Shown here in pieces: positions 15,225-23,868 of a stretch of 60,151 nucleotides of DNA. The stretch is from JAYPCI01 sp038124645 (GTDB taxonomy: Bacteria; Pseudomonadota; Alphaproteobacteria; Pelagibacterales; Pelagibacteraceae): positions 1 through 60,151 of the forward strand of contig JAYPCI010000005.1 in the NCBI GenBank assembly GCA_038124645.1, written 5' to 3'. Position 1 is the stretch's first letter. Each line of letters starts with the position of its first letter. The translations under genes were made by a program, and so were the position numbers. The notes beneath the pieces are model-generated. The model was not told the DNA's origin and did not search any database. It saw only the letters and a program-made list of their open reading frames with translations.

Positions 15225-15727
15225 GCAAAGTCTGTTTTTATAATATTTTCTTTTGCCTCATTCACCAATTGGCTTATTCGTTCTGTATTAATGTCTCTAT
15301 TCAAATCAGGATGAATTTTTTTTTGCAATTTATTTGCAGCCTGCATCACTTCCTCTTTTGAACAACCTCGCTTTAAACCTAAAATTTTATAAGACTCTTC
15401 AATCGTGATTGCAGATGAGGGTTTAGTTTGACTTGAACCATAAGAAAACCTTCCAGTGCTTCGTAAATATTGTAACAAACGCCACAGCTGTAAAATTTGA
15501 AATGCTGTGAAGCCTTTTAATTTTAATGAACTTAAAATAATTGCTATGAGCGGAAGTGAGAACAGAAATCTTCCACCCACTATTAATAAAATAGCTAGAA
15601 TTAGGGATACAATAATTGCTGTTTTTTTTAAAAATTGAGCAATTTTTTTTTTGCTAGCTCTAGCAAACCAGACTAAACCTAAATAAATTAGGACAAATAA
15701 GATAATTCCAAGAACAAATAAATTCAT
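15221..15727 (-). CDS. Membrane-anchored J-domain protein
   Basis: The 168-residue protein has an N-terminal membrane span, a second hydrophobic region at about residues 38-68, and a C-terminal J domain of about 60 residues (SYKILGLKRG, then HPD in KKIHPDLNRD). The layout resembles TIM14/DnaJ-like inner-membrane co-chaperones that recruit DnaK to the membrane. A complete DnaJ with G/F and zinc domains is not present. It lies convergent to nnrE and diverges from oligopeptidase B. Confidence 0.88.
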   Translation of the reverse strand: MNLFVLGIILFVLIYLGLVWFARASKKKIAQFLKKTAIIVSLILAILLIVGGRFLFSLPLIAIILSSLKLKGFTAFQILQLWRLLQYLRSTGRFSYGSSQTKPSSAITIEESYKILGLKRGCSKEEVMQAANKLQKKIHPDLNRDINTERISQLVNEAKENIIKTDFA

Positions 15728-15742
15728 ATAGTTATTATAAAA

Positions 15743-17818
15743 ATGAATATACCAAAATTAAGAAAACAACCGATAAAAAAAGATTGTCATGGTTATACCT
15801 GGGAAGATGATTATGCCTGGATTCATCAGGAAAATATTCTTGAAGTTTTAAAAGACGGAACAAAGCTATTACCTGAAGTCAAAACCTATCTTGAAGCAGA
15901 AAATAGTTACACCAAAAAGCAAATGCGAGATACCGAGAACTTACAAAAAAAACTTTTCCAGGAAATTAAAGGACGTATTAAACTTGCTGATGAGGGTTTG
16001 CCCTATAAAGATAAAGCTTATGAATATTGGTCCAAAACTACTGAGGAAGGCAATTACTCAAAAAGATTAAGAAAAAAGATTGGTTCAAACAAAGTTGAGG
16101 TTTATTGGGATGGAGATGTTGAGGCAAAAGGAAAAAAGTTTTTTAGTACCGGTGACTTATCTGTATCTTATAATGATGAATATTTAGCTTATTCTATTGA
16201 TGACAAGGGAAGTGAATATTTCACAATTTACATCAGAAGAATTTCTGACAATAAAATCATAGAAGAACCAATTGTTGATACCGCGGGTGGTATCGTATGG
16301 TCATTTGATGATCAATTTATTTTTTATACCAAACTGGATAAGCTTCATCGCCCAAAACAAATTTTTCGCCACAAAATTGGCACATCGCAAAAAGACGATT
16401 TACTCATCTTTGAGGAAAAAGAAGATAGTTTTACTTGCAGTATTGGAACAAGCACAGATGAAAAATTTTATTTTATTACTTCCTCAGAACATACAACTTC
16501 AGAAAAATATTATTTTACTCATGATGAAAAAATTCCTCAGCCAAAATTATTTATAAAAAGAAAAGCAGGTATAGAGTATTCGATTGACAGTTGGGATAGT
16601 TATTTTTGGATGCATACTAATGACAATGCAAAAGACTTTAAAATTGTACGTTGTAAACATTCAACGATTGGTCAGTGGGAAGATTTTATTCCAGCAAAAG
16701 ATGAAGTTTTAATAGGAGGTTTGGTATTTTTAAAGGACTGGATTTTAAGATCAGAAAAAATTAACGCTTTATCAAAGTTATTTGTTAGAAATGTCAAAAC
16801 TGATCACGAAGAAGAATTAATCATATCTGATGAAGAAGTAATTAGTCCAGGGATCAGTTTAAAACAAAAAGATAAAAATACAGACATTGTTCGTGTTAGT
16901 TACGAGTCACCTAAAACGCCTACTAGAACTTATGAGTATAATTTAAAAACAAAAGAAAAAAAACTTGTCAAAGAATTAGAAATTCCCTCGGGCTATAACC
17001 GAGATGATTATATTGTAAGAAGAGTAAATTGTGATGGTCATGATGGTCGTAAAATACCAATTACAATTACACATCATAAAAATACTAAATTAGATGGGTC
17101 AGCAAATTTGTTATTATACGGTTATGGTAGTTACGGCCATTCAATTCCACCTAGTTTTTCTACAACAAGACTAAGTCTTATCAATAGAGATATTATTTGG
17201 GCAACTGCTCATATCCGTGGGGGTATGGAGCGGGGTATGAAGTATTGGGAAGAAGGTAAGATGATGAACAAAAAAAATACTTTTAAAGATTATATTTCCT
17301 GTGCAAATTATTTGATTGATAAAAAATACACAGGCAAAGGAAAAATAATTGGTTATGGAGGTTCAGCTGGAGGTTTGTTGATGGGTGCTGTTGCTAACAT
17401 GAGTCCTCAGTTATTTTTAGGAATTATTATGGCTGTGCCTTTTGTTGATAATTTAACAACAAATATGGACCATTCGTTACCTTTAACTGCAGGCGAGTTT
17501 AATGAGTTTGGTAATGCCAAAGAAAATAAAGATCACTTTGAATATATTAGATCCTACTCCCCTTATGAAAATTTAGAGAAGAAAGACTATCCGCATATGT
17601 TAGTTACTACGAGCTTGTCAGATAATCGTGTCTTATTCGATGAACCTACAAAGTACACTGCAAAGTTAAGAGATTTGAAGACTGATAATAATTTATTGTT
17701 ATTTAAATGTGAAATGGATGCTGGTCACGGTGGTAAATCTGGCCGGGATGCAGCTATTGAAGAAGTTGCTTTTGATTATGCCTTTGCGTTAAAAATTACT
17801 AATAAGCTAAACGTCTAG
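15743..17818 (+). CDS. ptrB: Oligopeptidase B (S9A prolyl oligopeptidase family)
   Basis: The 691-residue serine peptidase has an N-terminal beta-propeller and a C-terminal alpha/beta hydrolase. The catalytic Ser is in GYGGSAGGLLMG, with Asp in TTSLSDNRVLFDEP and His in DAGHGGKSGR. The end of the propeller and GYGSYGHSIPPSF are typical of oligopeptidase B, which cleaves small peptides after Arg or Lys. Length is normal. No signal peptide is present. The Hsp20 gene follows on the same strand after a leader with its own heat-shock promoter. Confidence 0.94.
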   Translation: MNIPKLRKQPIKKDCHGYTWEDDYAWIHQENILEVLKDGTKLLPEVKTYLEAENSYTKKQMRDTENLQKKLFQEIKGRIKLADEGLPYKDKAYEYWSKTTEEGNYSKRLRKKIGSNKVEVYWDGDVEAKGKKFFSTGDLSVSYNDEYLAYSIDDKGSEYFTIYIRRISDNKIIEEPIVDTAGGIVWSFDDQFIFYTKLDKLHRPKQIFRHKIGTSQKDDLLIFEEKEDSFTCSIGTSTDEKFYFITSSEHTTSEKYYFTHDEKIPQPKLFIKRKAGIEYSIDSWDSYFWMHTNDNAKDFKIVRCKHSTIGQWEDFIPAKDEVLIGGLVFLKDWILRSEKINALSKLFVRNVKTDHEEELIISDEEVISPGISLKQKDKNTDIVRVSYESPKTPTRTYEYNLKTKEKKLVKELEIPSGYNRDDYIVRRVNCDGHDGRKIPITITHHKNTKLDGSANLLLYGYGSYGHSIPPSFSTTRLSLINRDIIWATAHIRGGMERGMKYWEEGKMMNKKNTFKDYISCANYLIDKKYTGKGKIIGYGGSAGGLLMGAVANMSPQLFLGIIMAVPFVDNLTTNMDHSLPLTAGEFNEFGNAKENKDHFEYIRSYSPYENLEKKDYPHMLVTTSLSDNRVLFDEPTKYTAKLRDLKTDNNLLLFKCEMDAGHGGKSGRDAAIEEVAFDYAFALKITNKLNV

Positions 17819-17822
17819 CTAT

Positions 17823-17850
17823 CTTGAAATTTTAAAAATCATTCATACAT
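17823..17850 (+). promoter_or_regulatory. Sigma-32 (RpoH)-like promoter of the Hsp20 gene
   Basis: CTTGAA at 17823-17828 is followed after 15 bases by CATACAT at 17844-17850, matching the CTTGAA and CCCATNT halves of RpoH promoters reasonably. Transcription would begin near 17857, exactly where the leader hairpins begin. Confidence 0.5.
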
Positions 17851-17856
17851 CTTACT

Positions 17857-17911
17857 TGTTAGTCGCCTAATGGGACTAACACAAACCTTGCTAACAAAGG
17901 AGGAAAATATG
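17857..17911 (+). promoter_or_regulatory. ROSE-like RNA thermometer in the Hsp20 leader
   Basis: The leader holds two hairpins. The first is TGTTAGTC (17857-17864) with GACTAACA (17874-17881). The second pairs CTTGCT (17887-17892) with the Shine-Dalgarno AGGAGG (17898-17903) around an AACAA loop, through C-G, U-G, U-A, a G-G opposition, C-G and U-A pairs. A U(U/C)GCU element facing the Shine-Dalgarno with a central G-G pair is the hallmark of ROSE thermometers, which melt on heating to free the ribosome site. I infer heat-controlled translation. Confidence 0.6.
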
Positions 17912-18355
17912 ACAAGTAAGGATCTATCGATCTTTAATTCACTTAGACCTTTTAGCGTTGGATTTGACGACATGTTCGATCATTTCGAGTCGCTTTTGGG
18001 TAATGGGGCTCTTACGACACAAAGTAATTACCCCCCTTACAACATCCGTAAAGCTGGAAAAGATAAATATGCAATTGAAGTTGCATTGGCAGGCTTTAAC
18101 AAAGATGATGTGGAAGTTGAATATGAAGATAATCTTTTAACAGTAAAAACAAAACAAGTTAAAAAAGCTGTTGAAAAAGATGAGGACGGTGAAGTTATTC
18201 ATCGAGGTATTTCACAAAGATCTTTTGCAAGATCATTTACAATTTCAGACGATGTAAAAGTAAATGATGCCGAGTTAAAAGATGGTTTGTTGACGATTAC
18301 CTGTGAAAAAATTGTCCCAGAAGCAAAGAAAAAAAGACTTATTCAAATTAAATAA
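17909..18355 (+). CDS. Small heat-shock protein, Hsp20/IbpA family
   Basis: This ATP-independent chaperone holds unfolded proteins in the cytoplasm. The start is the ATG five bases after AAAGGAGG, the best ribosome-binding site in the window, giving 148 residues. A longer reading from 17870 is rejected. The alpha-crystallin domain runs from about residue 35 to 130, with YAIEVALAGFNKDDVEVEYE, HRGISQRSFARSFTI and a GLLTITCEK strand near its end, and a C-terminal tail. IbpA-type spacing is seen. Regulation is visible directly in the promoter and leader described separately. A perfect 12-bp hairpin follows the stop. Confidence 0.95.
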   Translation: MTSKDLSIFNSLRPFSVGFDDMFDHFESLLGNGALTTQSNYPPYNIRKAGKDKYAIEVALAGFNKDDVEVEYEDNLLTVKTKQVKKAVEKDEDGEVIHRGISQRSFARSFTISDDVKVNDAELKDGLLTITCEKIVPEAKKKRLIQIK

Positions 18356-18362
18356 GTTGACC

Positions 18363-18392
18363 TTACTTGCGGAGCTCAAACTCCGCAAGTAA
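18363..18392. terminator. Perfect 12-bp inverted repeat between convergent genes
   Basis: TTACTTGCGGAG (18363-18374) and CTCCGCAAGTAA (18381-18392) pair perfectly around CTCAAA. The hairpin fills the space between the stops of the Hsp20 and gshB genes and can serve transcripts from both sides. A T tract is missing on both sides. Confidence 0.65.
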
Positions 18393-19313
18393 TCAAACAT
18401 TATCCCAGAAATACTTAGCCAAATTAATATTAGTTAGATTAAAGTAAGCCATTAAACCGGTTGGGCTGGTAACATTAATATCGCCAATCAATTGACCATC
18501 TACAAAATCAATACCAGCAAAATAAATATTCGATTTTTTTAAATCTTTTGCTAATAGTTTGCTAACTTTTAACTCTGTCTTTGTTAGTTTAATCTGGCGT
18601 GCGATCGCACCTTTACTCATGTTTGACAAAATACTACCTTTTTTTGGAATTCGGGTAATCGAACCAACAACTTTGCCATTAATAATAAAAACCCTTCTAT
18701 CTCCCAGACTTATTTTAGGTAAAAATTTTTGCAAGATAATTTGATGATATTTTTTAATGTAAGTTTTGATTAGTTTGCTATTAAAATTCTTTAATAATTT
18801 AACTTCGTTTCCGCTAAATCCGTTTATAGGTTTTATAACTACTTTTTTATTTTTTTTTATAAATTTTTTAATCTCATGCAAATCTTCACTGATTAAAGTG
18901 TTGGGCATATATCTTTTAAATTTTAATGAATATAATTTTTCTTGCACATTTCTTACAGCATGGGGATCATTAATAATTTTTACTTTATGCACAATCTGTT
19001 CTAAAAGAAATGTGGTGTTAAAATACTGTTGGTTGAAAGGTGGATCGTTTCGAATTAGCAAATATTTTGCTAAGCTTAAATCAAAATTAACTTTTCTTTT
19101 AATTTTATAAAATTGCTTTTGATTAGAATATAGTTTGATTACCTTACAGGCTGCATAAACTTTGCCATCTTGGTAACTCATCGACTGCGGTTCGAAATAA
19201 TAGATTTCAAAACCTCTAAGTTGTGCTTCTAAAGCTAGTAACAACGTAGTGTCCGTTTCGGTATTCACTTTGGCTAGGCTAGAACCCTGAATAGCTAAAA
19301 TCTTCTTTTTCAT
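18393..19313 (-). CDS. gshB: Glutathione synthetase
   Basis: GshB joins gamma-glutamylcysteine and glycine with ATP. The 306 residues start with KKKILAIQGSSLAKVN, typical of the prokaryotic N-terminal domain, and contain the ATP-grasp region NKKVVIKPINGFSGNEV and the metal-binding INVTSPTGLMAYFN, in which Asn and Ser/Thr are the expected family residues. It overlaps gshA by 35 bases, so the two are coupled. The gene is of normal length. Confidence 0.93.
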   Translation of the reverse strand: MKKKILAIQGSSLAKVNTETDTTLLLALEAQLRGFEIYYFEPQSMSYQDGKVYAACKVIKLYSNQKQFYKIKRKVNFDLSLAKYLLIRNDPPFNQQYFNTTFLLEQIVHKVKIINDPHAVRNVQEKLYSLKFKRYMPNTLISEDLHEIKKFIKKNKKVVIKPINGFSGNEVKLLKNFNSKLIKTYIKKYHQIILQKFLPKISLGDRRVFIINGKVVGSITRIPKKGSILSNMSKGAIARQIKLTKTELKVSKLLAKDLKKSNIYFAGIDFVDGQLIGDINVTSPTGLMAYFNLTNINLAKYFWDNV

Positions 19314-20592
19314 TGAATAAAAATTTTAAATTTTTTGTTTTATTATATTTTTCAATTAATCTTTCTGCTCTATTTTTTCCAGAATTTATTATATCTCGAA
19401 CATGACTTAGATAAATAGTTTCATCTTGTTTGGATTTATTTAATTTGTGTCTTTTTTTTAAACCATCTAAAGAAATTTCAAGCAAAACTTCTGCCCAGTA
19501 CTTTGCTTTTTTATTATGCAGTTCAGCAGTTAAACCTTTTTTGGGAGCTGAAATATAAGCTTGCATAATTTCTTCTTTTTTCCATTTTTTTATAATTGAA
19601 AGAGTTTCTTCTAAATCATTGTATAGTAATCCGGTTAAAAAAGCTGGACCATTACATATACAACCCCAATCACAAGTATCGAGTGATCTAATTTCAATAT
19701 ACTGTTTTAACCTCACCTCTGTAAAAATGGTTGAAAGATGATCTTGAAAATTTTTTATTGTCGGCAAATAACTTAATTGCCCATTCATAAAATCATTAAA
19801 AGTTTTGTTCTCTGCTTTTTGATACTGCTCTTCTTTGATAATAAATAGTAAAGGGTAATTAATAATAAAATCAAAATACTTCTCGAAGCTCATCTCTTCA
19901 AAAACAATCGGCATTATTCCACCACGTGCTGTGCTTTGCCAAATAAAGTTTCGATAAGAGTGATAGCCGGATAATGCATTATTTTTAAATGGAGAATTAG
20001 CAAAAATTGCAATGAGAATTGGGACGATATAGTTGCTGATTTTAAATTTCTCAACAAAATCTCTTTCGGACTTATAATCTAAATTAACTTGTAAACCGCA
20101 GGTCTGATACATCATTTCTAAACTTAGTTTGCCCGTTTTAGGCATTTCTTCGGTCATGATTTTGTATCTAGCTTTAGGACTTTTAGGAGCATCTTTTAAA
20201 GAGTTAAATGGATCATAGCCAATTGAAAGATGTTTGATGTTGTGGTTCTCGGCGCTACGATTAATCTCTTTTAGATAGCCCGAGCTCTCGGCACAAACTT
20301 CATGAATGCTTTCATGGGTTTGCCCTGACAGTTCAAACTGAAAACCGGGTTCTGTAGTAATACTTTTATTATCTTTTTTAAGACCAATTAAATGATTATT
20401 TTCTCGCATTTCTTGCCAGTTATTTTCTGCAAGTGATTTTAATAATTTTTCTAAGAGCAGATAATCTGCTCTTTGATTTTTTGCATTAAATAAAAATTTT
20501 TCGTGCTCAATACCAATTTTAAAATGATTTTGTGGTTTTATTCCTTGTGCAAAGTGGTTGAGAAATAAATCTCTTAATTCAGTTTTAATCAT
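19279..20592 (-). CDS. gshA: Glutamate-cysteine ligase, plant/alphaproteobacterial type
   Basis: GshA makes gamma-glutamylcysteine, the first step of glutathione synthesis. The 437-residue protein shows the family layout: KIGIEHEKFLF near the N-terminus, TEPGFQFELSGQTHES, SLEMMYQTCGLQVNLDY, ANSPFKNN, the FIWQSTARGG block and EVRLKQYIEIRSLD. This is the plant-like class found in alphaproteobacteria, distinct from the E. coli class. It lies three bases after a small lipoprotein gene and overlaps gshB, so the three are probably one transcript. Confidence 0.94.
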   Translation of the reverse strand: MIKTELRDLFLNHFAQGIKPQNHFKIGIEHEKFLFNAKNQRADYLLLEKLLKSLAENNWQEMRENNHLIGLKKDNKSITTEPGFQFELSGQTHESIHEVCAESSGYLKEINRSAENHNIKHLSIGYDPFNSLKDAPKSPKARYKIMTEEMPKTGKLSLEMMYQTCGLQVNLDYKSERDFVEKFKISNYIVPILIAIFANSPFKNNALSGYHSYRNFIWQSTARGGIMPIVFEEMSFEKYFDFIINYPLLFIIKEEQYQKAENKTFNDFMNGQLSYLPTIKNFQDHLSTIFTEVRLKQYIEIRSLDTCDWGCICNGPAFLTGLLYNDLEETLSIIKKWKKEEIMQAYISAPKKGLTAELHNKKAKYWAEVLLEISLDGLKKRHKLNKSKQDETIYLSHVRDIINSGKNRAERLIEKYNKTKNLKFLFNEKEDFSYSGF

Positions 20593-20595
20593 GCG

Positions 20596-20907
20596 CTAAA
20601 AGCAATTTTTGCTTGTATAACCCTCGATGATATTCTTTGAATTAACTTCAAATATTCTTTCACACTTGATCTTTAATTTTTCACTTTCATAAACATAAAA
20701 TCGATTTCTTGAATCTCTAAAATCTATTTTATCTGGACGCCCAAATTTTTGGATAAGTTCTTTTTCAGTTTTGCCTATTAATTGATTTAAAGTTTGCTCC
20801 TCTTTTGTAACCGCCTCATCTACTTTTTTAGACACTGTAGAACATGATAAAAGAAAGGTTAAAATTATTAAATTAAGCGCTATTTTAATTGCTATTTTCA
20901 TTTTCAA
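20596..20907 (-). CDS. Small lipoprotein (SmpA/OmlA-like fold possible)
   Basis: The 103-residue product has a lipoprotein signal (LIILTFLLSC; lipobox LLSC). The mature part contains NQLIGKTEKELIQKFGRPDKIDF, the typical turn of SmpA/BamE-like domains (G-x(3-5)-L-x(5)-G-x-P), followed by beta-strands YVYESEKLKIKCERIF and a C-terminal Cys pair. Those folds bind outer-membrane partners, but this protein is not BamE itself as far as I can tell. It is the first gene of the glutathione operon. Confidence 0.8.
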   Translation of the reverse strand: MKMKIAIKIALNLIILTFLLSCSTVSKKVDEAVTKEEQTLNQLIGKTEKELIQKFGRPDKIDFRDSRNRFYVYESEKLKIKCERIFEVNSKNIIEGYTSKNCF

Positions 20908-20932
20908 CTTTTCTTAGAATATATCCTAATCT

Positions 20933-20966
20933 TACTCACAAGAAAATGAACTTTAGGTTGTGAGTA
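20933..20966 (+). promoter_or_regulatory. Perfect 9-bp inverted repeat before the purine permease gene
   Basis: TACTCACAA (20933-20941) and TTGTGAGTA (20958-20966) are perfect inverted repeats 16 bases apart, about 65 bases before the permease start. A second hairpin, AAGATT-TTATT-AATCTT, follows at 20980-20996. Either an operator for a purine-sensing regulator or a structured leader is possible. I could not match it to a known riboswitch core. Confidence 0.4.
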
Positions 20967-21030
20967 TCGATCATTAATTAAGATTTTATTAATCTTTTCA
21001 AGTATCTAATTTTTCTTACAGGGAGGATTA

Positions 21031-22341
21031 ATGTTAGATAATTATTTTAACTATAAACAAAACAAAACCTCATTCAATACTGAAGTCATTGCGGGTGTGA
21101 CGACATTCTTAACGATGGCTTATATCATGTTCTTAAATCCTTTTATTTTGTCAGGTGAGTTTGCCGGACCAGAAAAAGGTTTCTTTGACTTTGGTGCAGT
21201 ATTTACCGCAACAATTGTTGCAACAGCAATAGCCTGTTTTATTATGGGCTTCTACGGAAAAACTTGGCCAATTGGTCTTGCTCCGGGAATGGGTATTAAT
21301 GCCTTTGTTGCTTTTGGCGTTGTCGCTGGAATGGGTTATACACCTCAACAAGCACTAGGTGCTGTATTAGTTGCTGGTGTTCTATTCTTAATAATTTCAT
21401 TAACTCCACTTAGAGCTTGGATAATAAATTCCATACCACGAAGCCTTAAATTAGGTATTGGTGCTGGAATTGGTTTCTTCCTAGCTATAATTGGTCTTGA
21501 GATTATGGGTGTCGTTGCAGACCATCCGGTTACTTTGGTAACTTTAGGCGATTTAAAAAATCCTTTAGTTCTATTAGGATGTTTAGCTTTCGTTTCGATG
21601 GTTGTCCTAGAAAAAATGAATGTAAAAGGAAATATCATTATTGGTATTTTAGTATTCAGTATTATTGCTTGGGGAACAGGACTTGCAAAATTTAATGGTG
21701 TTGTAAGTTCACCACCTTCAATGTCATATTTATTTGAATTTGATATTGGAGCAGCAATGACCGCTGGAATGTCAACGGTGATCTTTACTTTATTATTTAT
21801 TGACTTCTTTGATACTGCTGGAACTTTAACTTCAGTAGCGAATGTCGCTGGTAAAGTTGATAGCAAAGGTAAAGTGAAAGATATTAGCAAAGCAATGATG
21901 GCTGATAGCGTTGGAACTGTTGCAGGTGCTTTAATGGGTACAACAACAGTAACTAGTTATGTTGAGTCTGGTGCGGGTGTAAAAGCTGGCGGAAGAACTG
22001 GAATGACTTCAATTGTAATTGGAGTATTATTTCTGCTCTGCTTATTTTTCTCTCCATTAGCAACGAGCTTACCGAAAGAAATTGACGGTGCAGCTTTACT
22101 CTATGTTGCTATCTTGTTTGCTAGAAATATCACAGACATTGAATGGGATGATATTGCGGAGTCTGCTCCTGCTATTGTTGCAATGGTAACTATGCCATTA
22201 ACTTACAGCATTAGCCACGGTATCGCGCTTGCATTTATCTCATATGCATTAATTAAAATTTTCACTGGAAAATTTTCATCTACATCGCCTGCTATTTGGT
22301 TAATAGCAATTTTAGCTGTAGCTAGTTTTGCAGTTGCTTAA
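21031..22341 (+). CDS. NCS2-family purine permease, AzgA/GhxP type (adenine/guanine/hypoxanthine)
   Basis: The 436-residue inner-membrane transporter has the N-terminus NYFNYKQNKTSFNTEVIAG and the block TTFLTMAYIMFLNP of the AzgA-like branch of NCS2, with about 12-14 spans. The middle segment IDFFDTAGTL and the TTTVTSYVESGAGVKAGGRTG block match the substrate-binding Asp/Glu and conserved regions. It imports purine bases by proton symport. GGGAGG lies six bases before the ATG. A classical terminator follows, and a xanthine/guanine phosphoribosyltransferase gene faces it, consistent with purine salvage. Confidence 0.93.
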   Translation: MLDNYFNYKQNKTSFNTEVIAGVTTFLTMAYIMFLNPFILSGEFAGPEKGFFDFGAVFTATIVATAIACFIMGFYGKTWPIGLAPGMGINAFVAFGVVAGMGYTPQQALGAVLVAGVLFLIISLTPLRAWIINSIPRSLKLGIGAGIGFFLAIIGLEIMGVVADHPVTLVTLGDLKNPLVLLGCLAFVSMVVLEKMNVKGNIIIGILVFSIIAWGTGLAKFNGVVSSPPSMSYLFEFDIGAAMTAGMSTVIFTLLFIDFFDTAGTLTSVANVAGKVDSKGKVKDISKAMMADSVGTVAGALMGTTTVTSYVESGAGVKAGGRTGMTSIVIGVLFLLCLFFSPLATSLPKEIDGAALLYVAILFARNITDIEWDDIAESAPAIVAMVTMPLTYSISHGIALAFISYALIKIFTGKFSSTSPAIWLIAILAVASFAVA

Positions 22342-22359
22342 TTTTTAAATTTAAAAATT

Positions 22360-22392
22360 AGAGGGTTGGATTTGGTTCTGACCCTCTTTTTT
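22360..22392 (+). terminator. Rho-independent terminator of the purine permease gene
   Basis: AGAGGGT (22360-22366) pairs with ACCCTCT (22381-22387), and a run of T follows (22387-22392). This is the most classical intrinsic terminator in the window. It overlaps the end of the convergent phosphoribosyltransferase gene. Confidence 0.85.
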
Positions 22393-22912
22393 ATTTGTGC
22401 TTTTGAATAATTTGATCAATATTTAATTCTTCAAAGTGTTCTGTAGGTTGGACAATCCAAGGGTCGTTTTTTAATCTCACTGGACAAAAATCTGGCGTGA
22501 AAGAAGAGGACTTCTTCTTCCATAGACAAGCAGTTTTGACTTCTTTAATGTAATCTTTAATTGGTTTGTAATTTTTTAACCATTCAATACTTTTATTTAA
22601 TGTTAAGCCAGTATCAGATAAATCATCAACGAGTAAAACTCGCTCAAAATCTTTATTTTGTGCAATGGAACTGATATCTCGGGCAAAAACTAAATCACCT
22701 TGTTTATCCTCCATGCCTTCACCGGAGTAACTTTGAATCACGATATAAGCTGTAGGCAGCTTAAATATTCTTGATAGAATATCTATAATTGGAGCAGCAC
22801 CACGCATAATACCAACTAAAACAGTTGGTTTAAAATTTTTATGGATCTCTACAGCTAGTTTTTCAACAGTGGTAAGATACTCTTCAAAGTTGATTATTAA
22901 TTTTTCTGACAT
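22391..22912 (-). CDS. Xanthine/guanine phosphoribosyltransferase-like protein
   Basis: The 173-residue protein is a type I phosphoribosyltransferase. The PRPP-binding motif RVLLVDDLSDTGLTL lies at about residue 100, preceded by VGIMRGAAPI in the first loop and AYIVIQSYSG. The end DPWIVQPTEHFEE is typical of xanthine phosphoribosyltransferases of this family. It converts a 6-oxopurine base and PRPP to a nucleotide. The facing gene is the purine permease, which supports salvage. Which base is preferred cannot be told from the sequence. Confidence 0.88.
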   Translation of the reverse strand: MSEKLIINFEEYLTTVEKLAVEIHKNFKPTVLVGIMRGAAPIIDILSRIFKLPTAYIVIQSYSGEGMEDKQGDLVFARDISSIAQNKDFERVLLVDDLSDTGLTLNKSIEWLKNYKPIKDYIKEVKTACLWKKKSSSFTPDFCPVRLKNDPWIVQPTEHFEELNIDQIIQKHK

Positions 22913-22957
22913 TAAAGTTAGTTATCATAATTAAAAAAAATTAAAAGGGAGAATCTT

Positions 22958-23245
22958 ATGAAGGGATATTGGGTCTGTATATATGAAAAAATTCACAATC
23001 CTGAAAAATTAAAGGAGTATGCCGTACAGGCAAAAGCTGCGATCGATAAATATTCAGGAAAATTTTTGGTAAGACGTGAGACAAATAGAATTACTGAAGG
23101 GGTTAACTCACCTCGTACCGTAGTGGTAGAATTCAAAGACCTTGGTACCGCTGAAGCTTGTTTTGATTCAAAAGAATATCAACAAGCACACGAAATTTTA
23201 AAAGGACACTGCATAAGAAACCACGTCATAGTTGAAGGGGCTTAA
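22958..23245 (+). CDS. DUF1330 domain protein
   Basis: The 95-residue protein begins KGYWVCIYEKIHNPEKLKEYA, a DUF1330 signature, and contains FLVRRETNRITEG and RTVVVEFKDLGTAEACFDS. DUF1330 proteins are small ferredoxin-like-fold proteins, related to ABM monooxygenases, with no fixed function. AAAAGGGAG lies before the ATG. It overlaps the convergent AlkA-like gene by four bases. Confidence 0.9.
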   Translation: MKGYWVCIYEKIHNPEKLKEYAVQAKAAIDKYSGKFLVRRETNRITEGVNSPRTVVVEFKDLGTAEACFDSKEYQQAHEILKGHCIRNHVIVEGA

Positions 23246-23868
23246 TATTGGATTGGTTCATTGTCGATAGTGCGCCATAAATACCAAGTAGCAACTGAAC
23301 AATAAGGTGAAAATCTTTTCTTTAATTTTTGAACAAATAATTTAGGTGGGAGATATTTTTTTTTATAGTTTACAGAAATTGCTTTAAGTAATCCTATATC
23401 TTGTATTGGCCAGATATTGGGCCTATTTAACGTAAATAAAAGCACCATTTCCGCAGACCATTTACCAATTTGTCTTAATTGAACTAAGTATTCTATAGCC
23501 TCCTCATCAGTCATCTTTTTAAGTTTTTTTGGATCAAAAGTTTTATTAATCAACTTTTTTGCCAATTCTTTAATACCAAGACATTTTTGTTTACTTAAAC
23601 CACAGGCGCGCAAATTTGTAATTTTTAGTTTATTCACTTGTTTAGGGTTAATCTTGAAATTGCACTTTGCCTTAAATCGATTAAAAATTGAGTCTGCTGC
23701 CTTAACACTAATTTGTTGTCCAATAATACTTTTACATAATGAAAAAAAAATATCGTTTCTTGAAACCAAATATCGGTCTTGATATTTTTTAATCAAATTT
23801 TTCATCATTGGATCTTTAGTTGATAAATGTTTTATTGCTTTAGACCAATACTTGGGACGTTTACTCAT
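23242..23868 (-). CDS. DNA-3-methyladenine glycosylase II-like (AlkA/HhH-GPD)
   Basis: The 208-residue protein has the helix-hairpin-helix and catalytic Asp of the HhH-GPD superfamily: LVQLRQIGKWSAEMVLLF followed by NRPNIWPIQDIGLLKA, where the Asp activates water. The early block SLCKSIIGQQISVKAADSI matches AlkA-type proteins. It removes alkylated bases. No iron-sulfur loop is seen at the C-terminus. It overlaps the DMT-transporter gene upstream by four bases (ATGA), so both are co-translated. Confidence 0.9.
   Translation of the reverse strand: MSKRPKYWSKAIKHLSTKDPMMKNLIKKYQDRYLVSRNDIFFSLCKSIIGQQISVKAADSIFNRFKAKCNFKINPKQVNKLKITNLRACGLSKQKCLGIKELAKKLINKTFDPKKLKKMTDEEAIEYLVQLRQIGKWSAEMVLLFTLNRPNIWPIQDIGLLKAISVNYKKKYLPPKLFVQKLKKRFSPYCSVATWYLWRTIDNEPIQY

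Noticed and set aside
20908..21030. Possible purine riboswitch before the permease
   Set aside because: I could not identify the conserved purine-riboswitch core or loops; only generic inverted repeats are present.
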